The notes under the pieces: generated by a model
The model's input: only the letters and a program-made list of their open reading frames with translations
Database searches by the model: none
What the model was told of the DNA's origin: nothing
Source: Prochlorococcus sp. scB241_528N17
GTDB lineage: Bacteria; Cyanobacteriota; Cyanobacteriia; PCC-6307; Cyanobiaceae
Direction of reading: 5' to 3'
DNA: 64,000 nucleotides
Assembly (NCBI GenBank): GCA_000634735.1
Contig: JFLG01000088.1
Location: 1 to 64,000 of the forward strand
In this document: piece by piece, positions 20,865 to 30,476 of the stretch
How the letters are laid out: every line of letters begins with the position of its first letter
How positions within the stretch are numbered: the stretch's first letter is position 1
Position numbers and translations under genes: made by a program

Positions 20865-22250
20865 ATGACACAAAAATTTAGGATTGAAAAAGATAGTATG
20901 GGAACAATAGAGGTTCCCATAGCAGCTTTGTGGGGTGCTCAAACACAAAGATCGATAATAAATTTTTCTATCGGAGAAGAACTAATTCCAATTGAGTTAA
21001 TTTATTCACTCACCCTCATAAAAAAAGCTGCTTCAATTGCAAATTTCAATTTAGGGTTAATAGATAAAAGAAAAAAAGATTTGATTGTAGAGGCATGTAC
21101 AGAAATACTTGAAGGGCTTCATGATTCACAGTTTCCTTTGAAGGTTTGGCAAACAGGAAGTGGCACCCAAACAAATATGAATGTTAATGAAGTAATTTCA
21201 AATATTGCAGCATTAAAAACAAATTCAGAGCTTGGTAGTCATCAACCAATTCATCCGAATGATGATGTAAATAAATCTCAGTCAACTAATGATACTTTTC
21301 CTGCTGCTATTCAAATATCTGTTGTTAATGAAATAATCAAAAATTTAGTTCCAACGATAAGAGAACTTACGAAGATTCTTGATAAAAAAAGTGAAGAATG
21401 GAAAGACCTTATAAAAATAGGAAGGACCCATTTTCAAGATGCAGTGCCCCTTACTTTTGGGCAAGAAATATCAGGATGGTCAGAGCAACTTAAAGATGCC
21501 GAAAATGCAATTATTATGAGTCTAAATGAATTGTATTTCTTACCACTGGGAGGAACTGCGGTAGGTACAGGGATTAATTGTCCAAAAGGATTTTGTGAAG
21601 AGTCTATAAAATCAATTTCCGATGATACTAATATAATGTTCTATAAATCAAAAAATAATTTTTCTATCATGGCCTCGCATGATCGTCTTGCTCAACTAAT
21701 GAGTCAGATAAAAATCTTAGCAGGTGCATTATTTAAAATTTCAAATGATATTAAAATTCTATCTTCTGGTCCAAGATCAGGAATATATGAACTAATTATT
21801 CCTCAAAATGAACCTGGAAGTTCTATTATGCCGGGTAAAGTGAATCCAACTCAATGCGAAGCCTTATCAATGGTTTGTACTCAGATAATGGGTCTTGAAT
21901 ATGCAGTCTCAATGGCAAATTCTAGCGGCACTTTACAGATGAATGAATATAAGCCTCTTATTGGATTTAATATTCTCACAAGTTTAAAATTACTTAAAAA
22001 CGTAATAGAAAACTTCAGAATAAAATTAGTTGATGGGATGGAACCTAATCAAAAGAGAATGAAGTTAAATTTAGAAAATTCACTAATGTTGGTTACAGCC
22101 ATAGTGCCAAGAGTTGGTTATGAAAAAGCAGCTGAAATTGCAAACCTAGCCTTCAAAGAATCATTAAATTTAAAAGAGGCAACAATTAAACTAGGTTATT
22201 TAAACGAAGATGAATTTGATGAAGCTATGAATATCAATTCAATGATTTGA
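20865..22250 (+). CDS. fumC: Fumarase, class II
   Basis: Interconverts fumarate and malate. The 461-aa protein has the signature GSSIMPGKVNPTQCEA and the substrate segments TGSGTQTNMNVNEVISN and GRTHFQDAVPLTFGQE. Those are the expected conserved regions 1-3 of the fumarase/aspartase family. The segment SSGTLQMNEYKP favours fumarase over aspartase. In a cyanobacterium it probably recycles fumarate from purine and arginine synthesis. Confidence 0.96.
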   Translation: MTQKFRIEKDSMGTIEVPIAALWGAQTQRSIINFSIGEELIPIELIYSLTLIKKAASIANFNLGLIDKRKKDLIVEACTEILEGLHDSQFPLKVWQTGSGTQTNMNVNEVISNIAALKTNSELGSHQPIHPNDDVNKSQSTNDTFPAAIQISVVNEIIKNLVPTIRELTKILDKKSEEWKDLIKIGRTHFQDAVPLTFGQEISGWSEQLKDAENAIIMSLNELYFLPLGGTAVGTGINCPKGFCEESIKSISDDTNIMFYKSKNNFSIMASHDRLAQLMSQIKILAGALFKISNDIKILSSGPRSGIYELIIPQNEPGSSIMPGKVNPTQCEALSMVCTQIMGLEYAVSMANSSGTLQMNEYKPLIGFNILTSLKLLKNVIENFRIKLVDGMEPNQKRMKLNLENSLMLVTAIVPRVGYEKAAEIANLAFKESLNLKEATIKLGYLNEDEFDEAMNINSMI

Positions 22251-22260
22251 TTAAAAAAAT

Positions 22261-24987
22261 TTAAAAATTATTGTCAATTCTTTTTGTTGCAGGATTAATA
22301 TCTTCAGAGACTTTTATAAGATCATTAGATTCAGAAACAGGAAAACGATTAATAGCTTTTAATGCTAGCTTAGCTTTGCTTTTTAATTTACTACTAACAC
22401 CAATACAGTATTGCACTTGAGAAAGGACATCAATTGATCTTCTAATAATCCTGACTACATCCCCTTCGTCTAATGAAGTATTAAAAACCAAATCTTTCCA
22501 TTTTTTTCCTCTTGCCCATTCAGAAATAATTCCAGTCAACTCTGTTTCTAAATAGATAGGAATTTCAATATGAAACTTATTTTGTTGAAAAGAAACTAAT
22601 TTTCTTAAACCATCTAATTCATTAAAAACATCTATTACCTTTAAAGAAGGCTTGAAATTACACCAAAGATTAGGCCTCTTTACATCAACACATATAGCTT
22701 GAATAATTGCAGCTAACTCAGGAGGATCTAAATCATCTAAATAACCACTAACTAAAACAAGACCAATCCATAATTCATTTTCACTTCTTATTGCACCAAC
22801 TGTTTTTCCAACTTCTGTCAATTCCAAATCATTTAAACAACCAAAATGATTCAATATTTTAATCAAATCAGTAAAAGTTCTCCAGTTATGATTTTCTTTA
22901 TCCTCAAGAAGTTTTTTTCTAATATTTATTTCTTGTTCAACATCAATAATTCTTTTTCTATATTTCTTTAATTTCTTGGAGTCTCCAAATCTGTGTGCAG
23001 GATGATCATTAACTGTTTCTTCTAAATTATTAATTTGTTGCTTTTGTGCCAAAACTTCTGTTGTCAAATCATATTGTGGAGTTTGTAAATCATTTTTTTT
23101 AGAAACTTCTAAAATTCGATCCGCATAACACTGCGACATATCATCTCCCCTGAATACCTCTCCAGAAAAATACATCTTTGGCACTTCAAGTCCTAAGACA
23201 TCAATTGCACCCAAATCATTAAAAATACTTACTATGTATGAGGGTTTTATAAGAATAAATAAATTATCAATTGTTAAACACAATAAACTCTTAATTCTTT
23301 GGGATTCATATATTTTTTTACAAATTAATCCTGGAACAATTTTTCTTTTAATTTGGGGAGCTTTGATTGAAATTAAGCTTCCATCTTTAATATATGGAAG
23401 TGCATTAGTTATCTCTTCTGATAATTTTTCTGCTGATTGTTTTTCTAAAATTTTCAAGAGTCTTCTCTCTTCTTTAAGACGATTTTTTAACTTTTCATAT
23501 GCATCAAAATCTTTCCATGAAACGTTAGATGTAATTTTTTTTAACTCAATTAAATCTTTACCTAAATTTTCAAGAATTATATTCTCATCTGATGATTGAC
23601 CTAAATATAAAAAACTACCAAAACTTCTTTTAATTAATTCTTTAGACTTCTCTAAAGTATAACTTTGTAAAAGATTAAGTACCATTCCATAGCTTGGAGT
23701 GAATTGACTTTCTAAAGCATTTGGTTTGCTTATAGCCAGTGCACTTGCTTCTTTTGCACCTTCGAACCTTGTTTGTAATGTAACAACATATCCCTGGGTA
23801 TCTTTTCCTCTTCTTCCAGCTCTTCCTGACATTTGCAAAAATTCACTGCTAAATAATAATCTATGACCATCTTCTGTCCTTTTTGATAAAGAAGAAATAA
23901 CAGTTGTTCTTGCGGGCATATTTATTCCTGCAGCAAGTGTTTCAGTTGCAAAAACAACTTTTATTAAACCTTGCTGAAATAATTCCTCAACCAACTCTTT
24001 CCATGCAGGCAATAATCCAGCATGATGAGATGCAATACCGCGTTTTAATGCCTCGCATTGAGATTTATCTTTAATTGCTTCCTGATTATTTTTAAGATAA
24101 ACATCTAATTTTTGGGATATCCTACCTGCTTCTGAATAACTTACTAAAGTTAAATCTTTTATATTCTCAATAGCCTTGTCACATCCCCTTCTACTAAAAA
24201 TAAAATAAATAGCTGGCAACATATTTCGTTCAGCTAGTTTCGAGATCACAAAGCCAATTGAGGGAGACTTTGGTTGCATTATCCTACCCACTTTTCCTCT
24301 TATTTTTTGCCCTTTAGGAGCTCTCCAAATCTTACAGTTTGGATGAATTCCATTACCCTTATTATTTAAAAGTGGATGGAGGCCTTTAACACTACAAAAA
24401 ATAAAATCAAGTGGGACTGGTCTCTTATCACTATTAATTAGTACTGTGGGCCCATGAACTTTTTCTATCCATTTTTGCAATTGATCTGCATTGGCTATTG
24501 TTGCTGATAAAGCTATTATTTGAGTTCTAGTAGGGCAATGGATTATAGTCTCTTCCCAAACTGTACCTCTTTGGGGGTCATTCATATAATGACATTCATC
24601 AAGAATTACAGATTCTAAATTTTCTAAGGGATCATCAAATTCATCAAATTCTCCATAAAGCATGTTCCTAAAAATCTCAGTCGTCATGACTAAGATTGGT
24701 GCTTCTCTATTTATGCTTATATCTCCAGTTAAAAGACCAACTTTATTCTCACCATATTGATTAGCAAAATCTCTAAACTTTTGGTTTGATAGGGCCTTTA
24801 AAGGTGTTGTATAAAAAATTCTGCTGTCATGAGATAAGCCTCTATATATAGCAAATTCACCTATCAATGTTTTACCCGAACCTGTTGGTGCTGTTAAAAC
24901 AACAGAATTTCCGCTATTAATAGCTCGTATTGCTTCTAATTGGAAATCATCTAGCGGAAAGGGGAAATATTCCTCTAAATTAAGCAA
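22261..24987 (-). CDS. Ski2/Mtr4-like superfamily II RNA helicase
   Basis: A 908-aa helicase of the cyanobacterial Ski2-like group. Motif I is APTGSGKT at about 35-42, motif II is DECH (ILDECHYMND), motif III is LSATIAN, and motif VI lies in QMSGRAGRRG. The C-terminal third holds the DSHCT-like domain (RFGDSKKLKKYRKR onward to VLSQVQYCIG). It probably acts in RNA processing or decay. The start used is TTG at 24987, giving LNLEEYFPFPLDDFQ at the N-terminus. No ATG exists between it and the upstream in-frame stop, so the exact start is uncertain. Its end lies 10 bases from fumC. Confidence 0.9.
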   Translation of the reverse strand: MLNLEEYFPFPLDDFQLEAIRAINSGNSVVLTAPTGSGKTLIGEFAIYRGLSHDSRIFYTTPLKALSNQKFRDFANQYGENKVGLLTGDISINREAPILVMTTEIFRNMLYGEFDEFDDPLENLESVILDECHYMNDPQRGTVWEETIIHCPTRTQIIALSATIANADQLQKWIEKVHGPTVLINSDKRPVPLDFIFCSVKGLHPLLNNKGNGIHPNCKIWRAPKGQKIRGKVGRIMQPKSPSIGFVISKLAERNMLPAIYFIFSRRGCDKAIENIKDLTLVSYSEAGRISQKLDVYLKNNQEAIKDKSQCEALKRGIASHHAGLLPAWKELVEELFQQGLIKVVFATETLAAGINMPARTTVISSLSKRTEDGHRLLFSSEFLQMSGRAGRRGKDTQGYVVTLQTRFEGAKEASALAISKPNALESQFTPSYGMVLNLLQSYTLEKSKELIKRSFGSFLYLGQSSDENIILENLGKDLIELKKITSNVSWKDFDAYEKLKNRLKEERRLLKILEKQSAEKLSEEITNALPYIKDGSLISIKAPQIKRKIVPGLICKKIYESQRIKSLLCLTIDNLFILIKPSYIVSIFNDLGAIDVLGLEVPKMYFSGEVFRGDDMSQCYADRILEVSKKNDLQTPQYDLTTEVLAQKQQINNLEETVNDHPAHRFGDSKKLKKYRKRIIDVEQEINIRKKLLEDKENHNWRTFTDLIKILNHFGCLNDLELTEVGKTVGAIRSENELWIGLVLVSGYLDDLDPPELAAIIQAICVDVKRPNLWCNFKPSLKVIDVFNELDGLRKLVSFQQNKFHIEIPIYLETELTGIISEWARGKKWKDLVFNTSLDEGDVVRIIRRSIDVLSQVQYCIGVSSKLKSKAKLALKAINRFPVSESNDLIKVSEDINPATKRIDNNF

Positions 24988-25126
24988 TAATTGTGATTGA
25001 AGAGAGGATGAGTTAACTTCTTAATATATGATCTATATAGATATTAATAAACAAAAAATACCTTGCAAACTTTAATAGTAAATCTAAATCTTTTTAATTA
25101 AATCCACTATATTTTATTTTGCCAAA

Positions 25127-26266
25127 ATGAAAAAAGTAAAAATTCCAAAAAATAGAATCCGTAAATTAAAAACATTTTCTTTAGGTAAAAAATCCTTCGA
25201 ACTTCTAAGTCTAAATTCGCAAAATAAAAAACTTATAGACTTATGCAGTAATGATTATTTTGGATTAAGCAGGGACAAGGATTTAATAAAAGCTGCTTAC
25301 GAAATAAGCTTGTTAGAAGGCATTGGTTCAGGAAGCTCTAGGTTTATTACAGGTTCAAGACCAATACATAAATTATTAGAAACAGAACTTGCCAAGTGGC
25401 TTGATCAAGAGAAAGTATTACTTTTTCCAAGCGGATTCCAAGCAAATATAGCCGCTATCCAAGCTTTAGCAAAAAGAAATAGTATCGTAATAGCAGATAA
25501 ATTGATCCATAACTCTTTATTGGTTGGAGTCAAAGCTGCTCAAGCAAAACTAGTTCGATTCTCACACAATGATTTAAAAGATTTAAAAGATAAAATTATT
25601 AAATCTAACCCCACAAAAAATCCCATTTTAGTTGTTGTTGAATCTCTTTATAGCATGGAGGGATCAATTGCTCCGCTCAGAGAAATAACGGAAATTTGCA
25701 AAAAAAATAGTGTTCAATTATTAGTTGACGAAGCTCATGCGATTGGGATCTTGGGCCCTGAAGGCAGGGGTTTAAGTTTTAATTTTCGTTCAGATATAAC
25801 TATGATTACTGGAACTTTTGGAAAAGCATTTGGAAGCGGTGGAGCTTTCATAGCTTCCAATTCAGAGATTGGAGAATATCTTATCCAAACAAGTGGTGCA
25901 TTTAGGTATACAACCGCACTTGCGCCATCTTTGGCTGCTGGGGCACTAGAAGGCTTAAAAAAAATTTTAGAAAATAAAGAATGGGGTAATGATTTGTTAT
26001 CTTCTGCGAATGTATGGAAAGATGAAATTATTAAAAATTTTAGTTTTCCAGTTCAGGGAGATTCTCACATTTTATCAATTATTGTTGGCCAAGAAGAGAA
26101 AGCAATTTATCTGCAAAAATATCTCGAAGAAAATGGGTTTTTAGCAATTGCGATAAGACCTCCAACTGTTCCAGTGGGGCAATCAAGAATCAGAATAACA
26201 ATACGAAGAAACTTAAATTTTAATCTGCTAAATAATTTCATTGCAGTATTAAAAGATTTTAAATGA
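25127..26266 (+). CDS. bioF: 8-amino-7-oxononanoate synthase
   Basis: PLP-dependent condensation of pimeloyl-ACP (or -CoA) with alanine, the first ring-assembly step of biotin synthesis. The 379-aa protein has the PLP lysine in TGTFGKAFGSGGAF (about residue 232). It also has VDEAHAIGILGPEGRG and the N-terminal DLCSNDYFGLS, written here as LIDLCSNDYFGLS. It is first of five tightly packed genes (bioF-K-C-D-A). Its TGA overlaps the next ATG (ATGA). Confidence 0.96.
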   Translation: MKKVKIPKNRIRKLKTFSLGKKSFELLSLNSQNKKLIDLCSNDYFGLSRDKDLIKAAYEISLLEGIGSGSSRFITGSRPIHKLLETELAKWLDQEKVLLFPSGFQANIAAIQALAKRNSIVIADKLIHNSLLVGVKAAQAKLVRFSHNDLKDLKDKIIKSNPTKNPILVVVESLYSMEGSIAPLREITEICKKNSVQLLVDEAHAIGILGPEGRGLSFNFRSDITMITGTFGKAFGSGGAFIASNSEIGEYLIQTSGAFRYTTALAPSLAAGALEGLKKILENKEWGNDLLSSANVWKDEIIKNFSFPVQGDSHILSIIVGQEEKAIYLQKYLEENGFLAIAIRPPTVPVGQSRIRITIRRNLNFNLLNNFIAVLKDFK

Positions 26267-26967
26267 AACAAATTATTACTCAACATGGGTGGGGACTAAA
26301 TAAATATTTCTGGGATGATTATAAAGTTGATTTTTTAAATAATAATTGGCATTGGCAAGATAATGAAAGGGGATATTTTTCGACAAATAATTATCAAGCA
26401 AAATGGATTAAAAGCGAATCTAAAAAAGGAATCAGAATGACTTTATGTCATTCATTTGGTTTTCATTTAATGCCAAAAAAAATTTTAAAAGAAGCAACTC
26501 ATATTGTTCTTATAAATTCTTTTAATAATTTTCTTCCTTTAAGTAATCAGAGAAGCTTTATTTTGAGGTCTCTAAAAAGAATGGAAACAAAAATCATAAA
26601 AGATGAACCTAAGGATGTGTTGAAAGAATTTATATATAGATCATTTATGCCAAATCATATGAATAATAGTTTTAAAAATATCTTTTATAAAAGTCTAGAG
26701 AGTTTAAATAAAACTCTTCTTTTAAGTGATTTAAAAGAACTTTACATCAATAGAGATTTTCCAGTATTTTTAAGAAAAGATTGCAAAATTATTTTTATAA
26801 AATCAGAAAATGATTTGATTCTTGACAACGAATCAAATAATAACTTTTTAGATTCCTTAAATAAAACACTTGAAAGGAAGCCGATTTTAATTAAATTAGC
26901 TCAACAAGGTCATTGCTTGAATAATTTAAATTTATACGAGATCTTACGTAATACACTTAACGATTGA
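26263..26967 (+). CDS. bioK: Pimeloyl-ACP methyl ester carboxylesterase, BioK type
   Basis: Removes the methyl ester that shields the pimelate chain, the step done by BioH in E. coli. The 234-aa alpha/beta-hydrolase has an oxyanion-side HGW at 8-10 and the nucleophile elbow LCHSFG with S64. The candidate acid is Asp in SENDLILD, and the candidate His is in QQGHCLNN (about 217). BioK is the known replacement in marine picocyanobacteria. The position between bioF and bioC supports it strongly, though sequence alone would only say esterase. Confidence 0.8.
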   Translation: MKQIITQHGWGLNKYFWDDYKVDFLNNNWHWQDNERGYFSTNNYQAKWIKSESKKGIRMTLCHSFGFHLMPKKILKEATHIVLINSFNNFLPLSNQRSFILRSLKRMETKIIKDEPKDVLKEFIYRSFMPNHMNNSFKNIFYKSLESLNKTLLLSDLKELYINRDFPVFLRKDCKIIFIKSENDLILDNESNNNFLDSLNKTLERKPILIKLAQQGHCLNNLNLYEILRNTLND

Positions 26968-26968
26968 A

Positions 26969-27727
26969 ATGGATATTAAAAAGTGGAATGAGAAAATACA
27001 AAATAATTTCAATGATGCTGCATATCGGTATTTAGAGCATTCAAATATTCAGAAATTTTTTGCAAAAAAGATTGTTCATCTTATCAAAGAATTAAATCCC
27101 CAAAAAAAAGGTGAATGGATAGATCTAGGATCAGGACCAGGACTATTAGCAGATGAAATAGAAAAAATTTCTTCCCAAAAAGTATCCAGAATTGATTTCA
27201 GCAAGAAAATGCTTCTTGAGAATAAATTATCTAGAAAAAAAATTTTATGGGATCTGAATAATGATTTACCTTCTGAAATAAATAACTGTTCTCTTTTAAC
27301 ATCTAACTTTTGCATCCATTGGTTAAACAACCCAGAAAAGATAATAAAAAATTGGTTTAGCAAATTAACACCTGGAGGTTTTTTAATCATTTCATATCCA
27401 ACAAAAGATTGTTTTCCTGAATGGAAAGATACTTGTAAAAAAATTGATATTGAATATAGTGGTCTTAATTTCCTTTGCTCTAAAGAATTATTAAAAGATT
27501 TCAAATCAACTGAAATACATTATTCAAAACAGTTTAATTATCTTGAAAATTTTGAAAATGTATATAAACTTTTTAGAAGCATTAAAAATGTAGGAGCACA
27601 ATCAACAAACTGTAAACGCAAAACAGTGAAAGAGTTAAAAGAAATTCAAAAGTTTTGGCCAAAGAATTACAATAATACAGTGAACCTTTCATGGCAAATT
27701 GAGATTCAAATCATAAAAAAGTTATGA
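26969..27727 (+). CDS. bioC: Malonyl-ACP O-methyltransferase
   Basis: SAM-dependent methyltransferase that primes pimelate synthesis on the fatty-acid machinery. The 252-aa protein begins WNEKIQNNFNDAAYRYLEHS, the BioC 'FxxAAxxYxxxA' region. Motif I is WIDLGSGPGL at 50-59 and the family's SNFCIHWLNNP segment follows. The ATG lies one base after the bioK stop, and the stop overlaps the bioD ATG by four bases. Confidence 0.93.
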   Translation: MDIKKWNEKIQNNFNDAAYRYLEHSNIQKFFAKKIVHLIKELNPQKKGEWIDLGSGPGLLADEIEKISSQKVSRIDFSKKMLLENKLSRKKILWDLNNDLPSEINNCSLLTSNFCIHWLNNPEKIIKNWFSKLTPGGFLIISYPTKDCFPEWKDTCKKIDIEYSGLNFLCSKELLKDFKSTEIHYSKQFNYLENFENVYKLFRSIKNVGAQSTNCKRKTVKELKEIQKFWPKNYNNTVNLSWQIEIQIIKKL

Positions 27728-28389
27728 GTATTAAAGATTCTATTTTCAAATTTATAATTTGTGGAACAGATACTGATATTGGGAAAACTTTAATAAGCTC
27801 TTTTTTCGTTAAAGGATTAAATTCCTTTTATTGGAAACCTATTCAAAGTGGGATTGAATCGCAAACTGATAGTCAAACTGTTGAAAAACTTGCACAAGTA
27901 AGTAAAGAGAAAATAATTAAAGAAGCTTATGTCTTTACAAAACCTCTATCTCCGCATTGGGCTGCTGAAATAGATCAAAAAGCTATTGACTTTGAAAAGT
28001 TGACATTGCCAAAAGTGCAGGGCTCACTAATTATAGAAACTGCAGGTGGATTAATGGTTCCAATAACACGCAATTTTTTGCAAATAGATCAAATAAAAGA
28101 ATGGAATCTTCCGGTAATACTTGTATGTAAAAGCTCACTTGGCACTCTTAACCATACCCTGCTTAGTATTGAGGCCTTAAAACGAAGAAATATTGAGATT
28201 TTAGGTTTAGTAGTCAATGGCAAAAAACACCTAGATAATCCAAAAACTCTAGTTGATTTTAGTGGCATTCCTTTAATTGCTGAATTTCCTTACATCAAAA
28301 AAATGGACTCAAATAATTTAGATATACTATGGAAAGAACTAGACATCAAGAATAAGTTGATCTCACTATTAAACTCAAAAATAAGTTAA
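27724..28389 (+). CDS. bioD: Dethiobiotin synthetase
   Basis: ATP- and CO2-dependent closure of the ureido ring. The 221-aa protein has the P-loop GTDTDIGKT at 14-22, FYWKPIQSGIE around 38-48 and TAGGLMVPI in the middle, all typical. It starts inside the bioC stop (ATGA) and abuts bioA with no spacing. Confidence 0.96.
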   Translation: MSIKDSIFKFIICGTDTDIGKTLISSFFVKGLNSFYWKPIQSGIESQTDSQTVEKLAQVSKEKIIKEAYVFTKPLSPHWAAEIDQKAIDFEKLTLPKVQGSLIIETAGGLMVPITRNFLQIDQIKEWNLPVILVCKSSLGTLNHTLLSIEALKRRNIEILGLVVNGKKHLDNPKTLVDFSGIPLIAEFPYIKKMDSNNLDILWKELDIKNKLISLLNSKIS

Positions 28390-29691
28390 ATGAAATCTTT
28401 GGATTCAAAAACTCCAAATCAAGATTGGCACCCAAATATTTGGCCACCCTTTACGCAAATCAATAACAGCAAACCGCAGATAGAAGTAACTCATGGTAAA
28501 GATGCCCTCCTATTTACTAAAGATCCTGAAAAAGAACTAATAGATGCAATTAGTAGTTGGTGGGTAACTCTTCATGGTCATAGTAACGAATATATTGCGG
28601 ATGCCATTTTTGATCAATCAAAAAAACTTGAGCAAGTTATATTTGCTGATTTCTTACATCCACAGGCAAAAAAATTAGCGGAAAGACTTAGTAAATTAAC
28701 AAAACTAGAAAGATTATTCTTTTCTGATAACGGTTCTACTGCAGTGGAAGTCGCTTTAAAAATTGCCTTCCAATCATGGCAAAATAGAGGAGAGACAAGA
28801 ACTCAAATAGTAGCTTTTGATGGCGCCTATCATGGTGATACATTTGGCGCAATGGCTTTAGGTGAAAGAAATATTTTTAATGAGAATTTCGATAATCTTA
28901 TGTTCCCAGTTAGAAGAGTCCCATGGCCTTCAACTTGGATGAACGATGAAGAAGTAGAAAATAAAGAAAATAATGCGATACAAAAATTAAAAACTCTACT
29001 TAAAACTCCCACAGTTGCAGTAATCCTTGAGCCACTTGTTCAAGGAGCAGGAGGGATGAATATGGTTAGGCCTCAGTTTATAAAAAAAATTTCAGAAATT
29101 ATAAAAAATAATAATTCTTTGTTAATTGCCGATGAAGTATTGACTGGGTTTGGAAGATGTGGAACACTTTTTGCTTTTCAAAAGGCAAAAATCATTCCTG
29201 ATTTAATAAGTATTTCAAAAGGTTTAACTGGTGGATTTTTACCGATGGGGATAACTTTATGTAAAGAAAAAATTTTTCAATCCTTTATTGATGATTCCCC
29301 AAGAAAAACTTTTTGGCATGGACATAGTTTTACTGCTAATCCTTTAGGTTGTGCTGCAGCAAACGCTAGCCTTGATTTATTAGAAAAAGAACCACAAAAA
29401 TACCTTTCATTTGAAGAAAAACATTTATCTCATTTAATTAAATTTAAAAACTTACCTTATATAAAAAAGGTAAGGGTATCCGGCACAATTGCTGCCTTCG
29501 ATTTAGATATTGGGAACAAAAAAGGTTATTTCAATAATATTGGGAAAGAAATAAAGAGTCTTGCAATGGAGCAAGGTTTATTCATTAGGCCCCTCGGGAA
29601 TGTTATTTACCTCTTGCCGCCTCTATGTATAACAGATGATCAATTGGGGAAAAGTTACTGGATAATAAGGCAAATCTTAGACAATCTTTAG
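28390..29691 (+). CDS. bioA: Adenosylmethionine-8-amino-7-oxononanoate aminotransferase
   Basis: PLP enzyme that makes 7,8-diaminononanoate using SAM as the amino donor. The 433-aa protein has ISSWWVTLHGHSNEYI near the N-terminus, LFFSDNGSTAVEVALK, DEVLTGFGRCGTLFA and the PLP lysine in SISKGLTGGFLP (about residue 277). It is last in the biotin operon. bioB, which catalyses the final step, is not in this window. Eight bases separate it from the convergent DUF3143 gene. Confidence 0.97.
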   Translation: MKSLDSKTPNQDWHPNIWPPFTQINNSKPQIEVTHGKDALLFTKDPEKELIDAISSWWVTLHGHSNEYIADAIFDQSKKLEQVIFADFLHPQAKKLAERLSKLTKLERLFFSDNGSTAVEVALKIAFQSWQNRGETRTQIVAFDGAYHGDTFGAMALGERNIFNENFDNLMFPVRRVPWPSTWMNDEEVENKENNAIQKLKTLLKTPTVAVILEPLVQGAGGMNMVRPQFIKKISEIIKNNNSLLIADEVLTGFGRCGTLFAFQKAKIIPDLISISKGLTGGFLPMGITLCKEKIFQSFIDDSPRKTFWHGHSFTANPLGCAAANASLDLLEKEPQKYLSFEEKHLSHLIKFKNLPYIKKVRVSGTIAAFDLDIGNKKGYFNNIGKEIKSLAMEQGLFIRPLGNVIYLLPPLCITDDQLGKSYWIIRQILDNL

Positions 29692-29699
29692 ATAGAAGT

Positions 29700-29957
29700 T
29701 TAAGGTCCCTGCAGTATTGCATTTTCCACATCTTCTCTATTAATACAGTAGGAAAATAGTCTTTTAGTTGCTTGTCCTTCACTTTCCCACATAACACTTA
29801 AATCTTCCTGTTCAAAAATAATAGTTGCATTCCAATTTGAAAGTAAAAGGTACCATTTAGATGGATTATTAATATCCTTCACAGCACCTAAATCATTTAG
29901 CCATAATTCCAATGATTGCAGTGAATTTTGATTGATAGGTTTTTTAGAGGGATTCAC
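29700..29957 (-). CDS. DUF3143 family protein
   Basis: An 85-aa soluble protein recognised as the cyanobacterial DUF3143 family. It has the segment LQSLELWLNDLGAVKD near residues 14-29, the central WNATIIFEQEDL and the C-terminal FSYCINREDVENAILQGP. The function is unknown. It is 16 bases downstream of the J-domain gene on the same strand, an arrangement I recall as common in cyanobacteria, so the two may work together. Confidence 0.8.
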   Translation of the reverse strand: MNPSKKPINQNSLQSLELWLNDLGAVKDINNPSKWYLLLSNWNATIIFEQEDLSVMWESEGQATKRLFSYCINREDVENAILQGP

Positions 29958-29973
29958 AGACTTTTTTAAAAAA

Positions 29974-30414
29974 TTATTTAATTAGCCAAAGCGGTATTGT
30001 CTCTAATTCTTTTCCAGTAAAAGAAGCAATAAAAATTGAACCAATTAAACTTATAGAAATGATGATAATTAAAAGAAACAACGAAAACAATTCTCCATTC
30101 GAAAAAGGTCTTCTATTTCCTATTAAATTTTGATTATTAGAATCGATTATTATATTATTTAAAACGTTAGTATTATTTGTAATCCTAGATTTTTCTTTTA
30201 GTTTGTCATCGTATATTTTCCTTAAATTACTATTATTTAAATGTTCATAAGCTTCAAGAACTTCTTGAAATTTACTTTTAGCAACGTCTATTTCTAATGA
30301 AGTTGTATCGGGATGCAACTCAATAGAAAGTTTACAAAATGCCTTTCTTAATTCATGATTGGATGCATTTTCATTTACACCTAAAATTTTGTAATAGGAA
30401 GTTTCCCCTTTCAA
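29974..30414 (-). CDS. J-domain protein with C-terminal membrane helix
   Basis: A 146-aa DnaJ-type cochaperone. Residues 5-70 form the J domain with the HPD tripeptide at 34-36 (IELHPDTT). A polar Asn-rich linker follows, then one hydrophobic helix at about 109-133 (ELFSLFLLIIIISISLIGSI). It lacks the G/F, zinc-finger and C-terminal domains of full DnaJ, so it probably recruits DnaK to a membrane site. It diverges from rsmG across a 62-base spacer. Confidence 0.88.
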   Translation of the reverse strand: MKGETSYYKILGVNENASNHELRKAFCKLSIELHPDTTSLEIDVAKSKFQEVLEAYEHLNNSNLRKIYDDKLKEKSRITNNTNVLNNIIIDSNNQNLIGNRRPFSNGELFSLFLLIIIISISLIGSIFIASFTGKELETIPLWLIK

Positions 30415-30476
30415 AATAATCTTTTATTAATATTGTAATTCTAATAAATTTTTACTAAATAGAATGTATTTAATGG

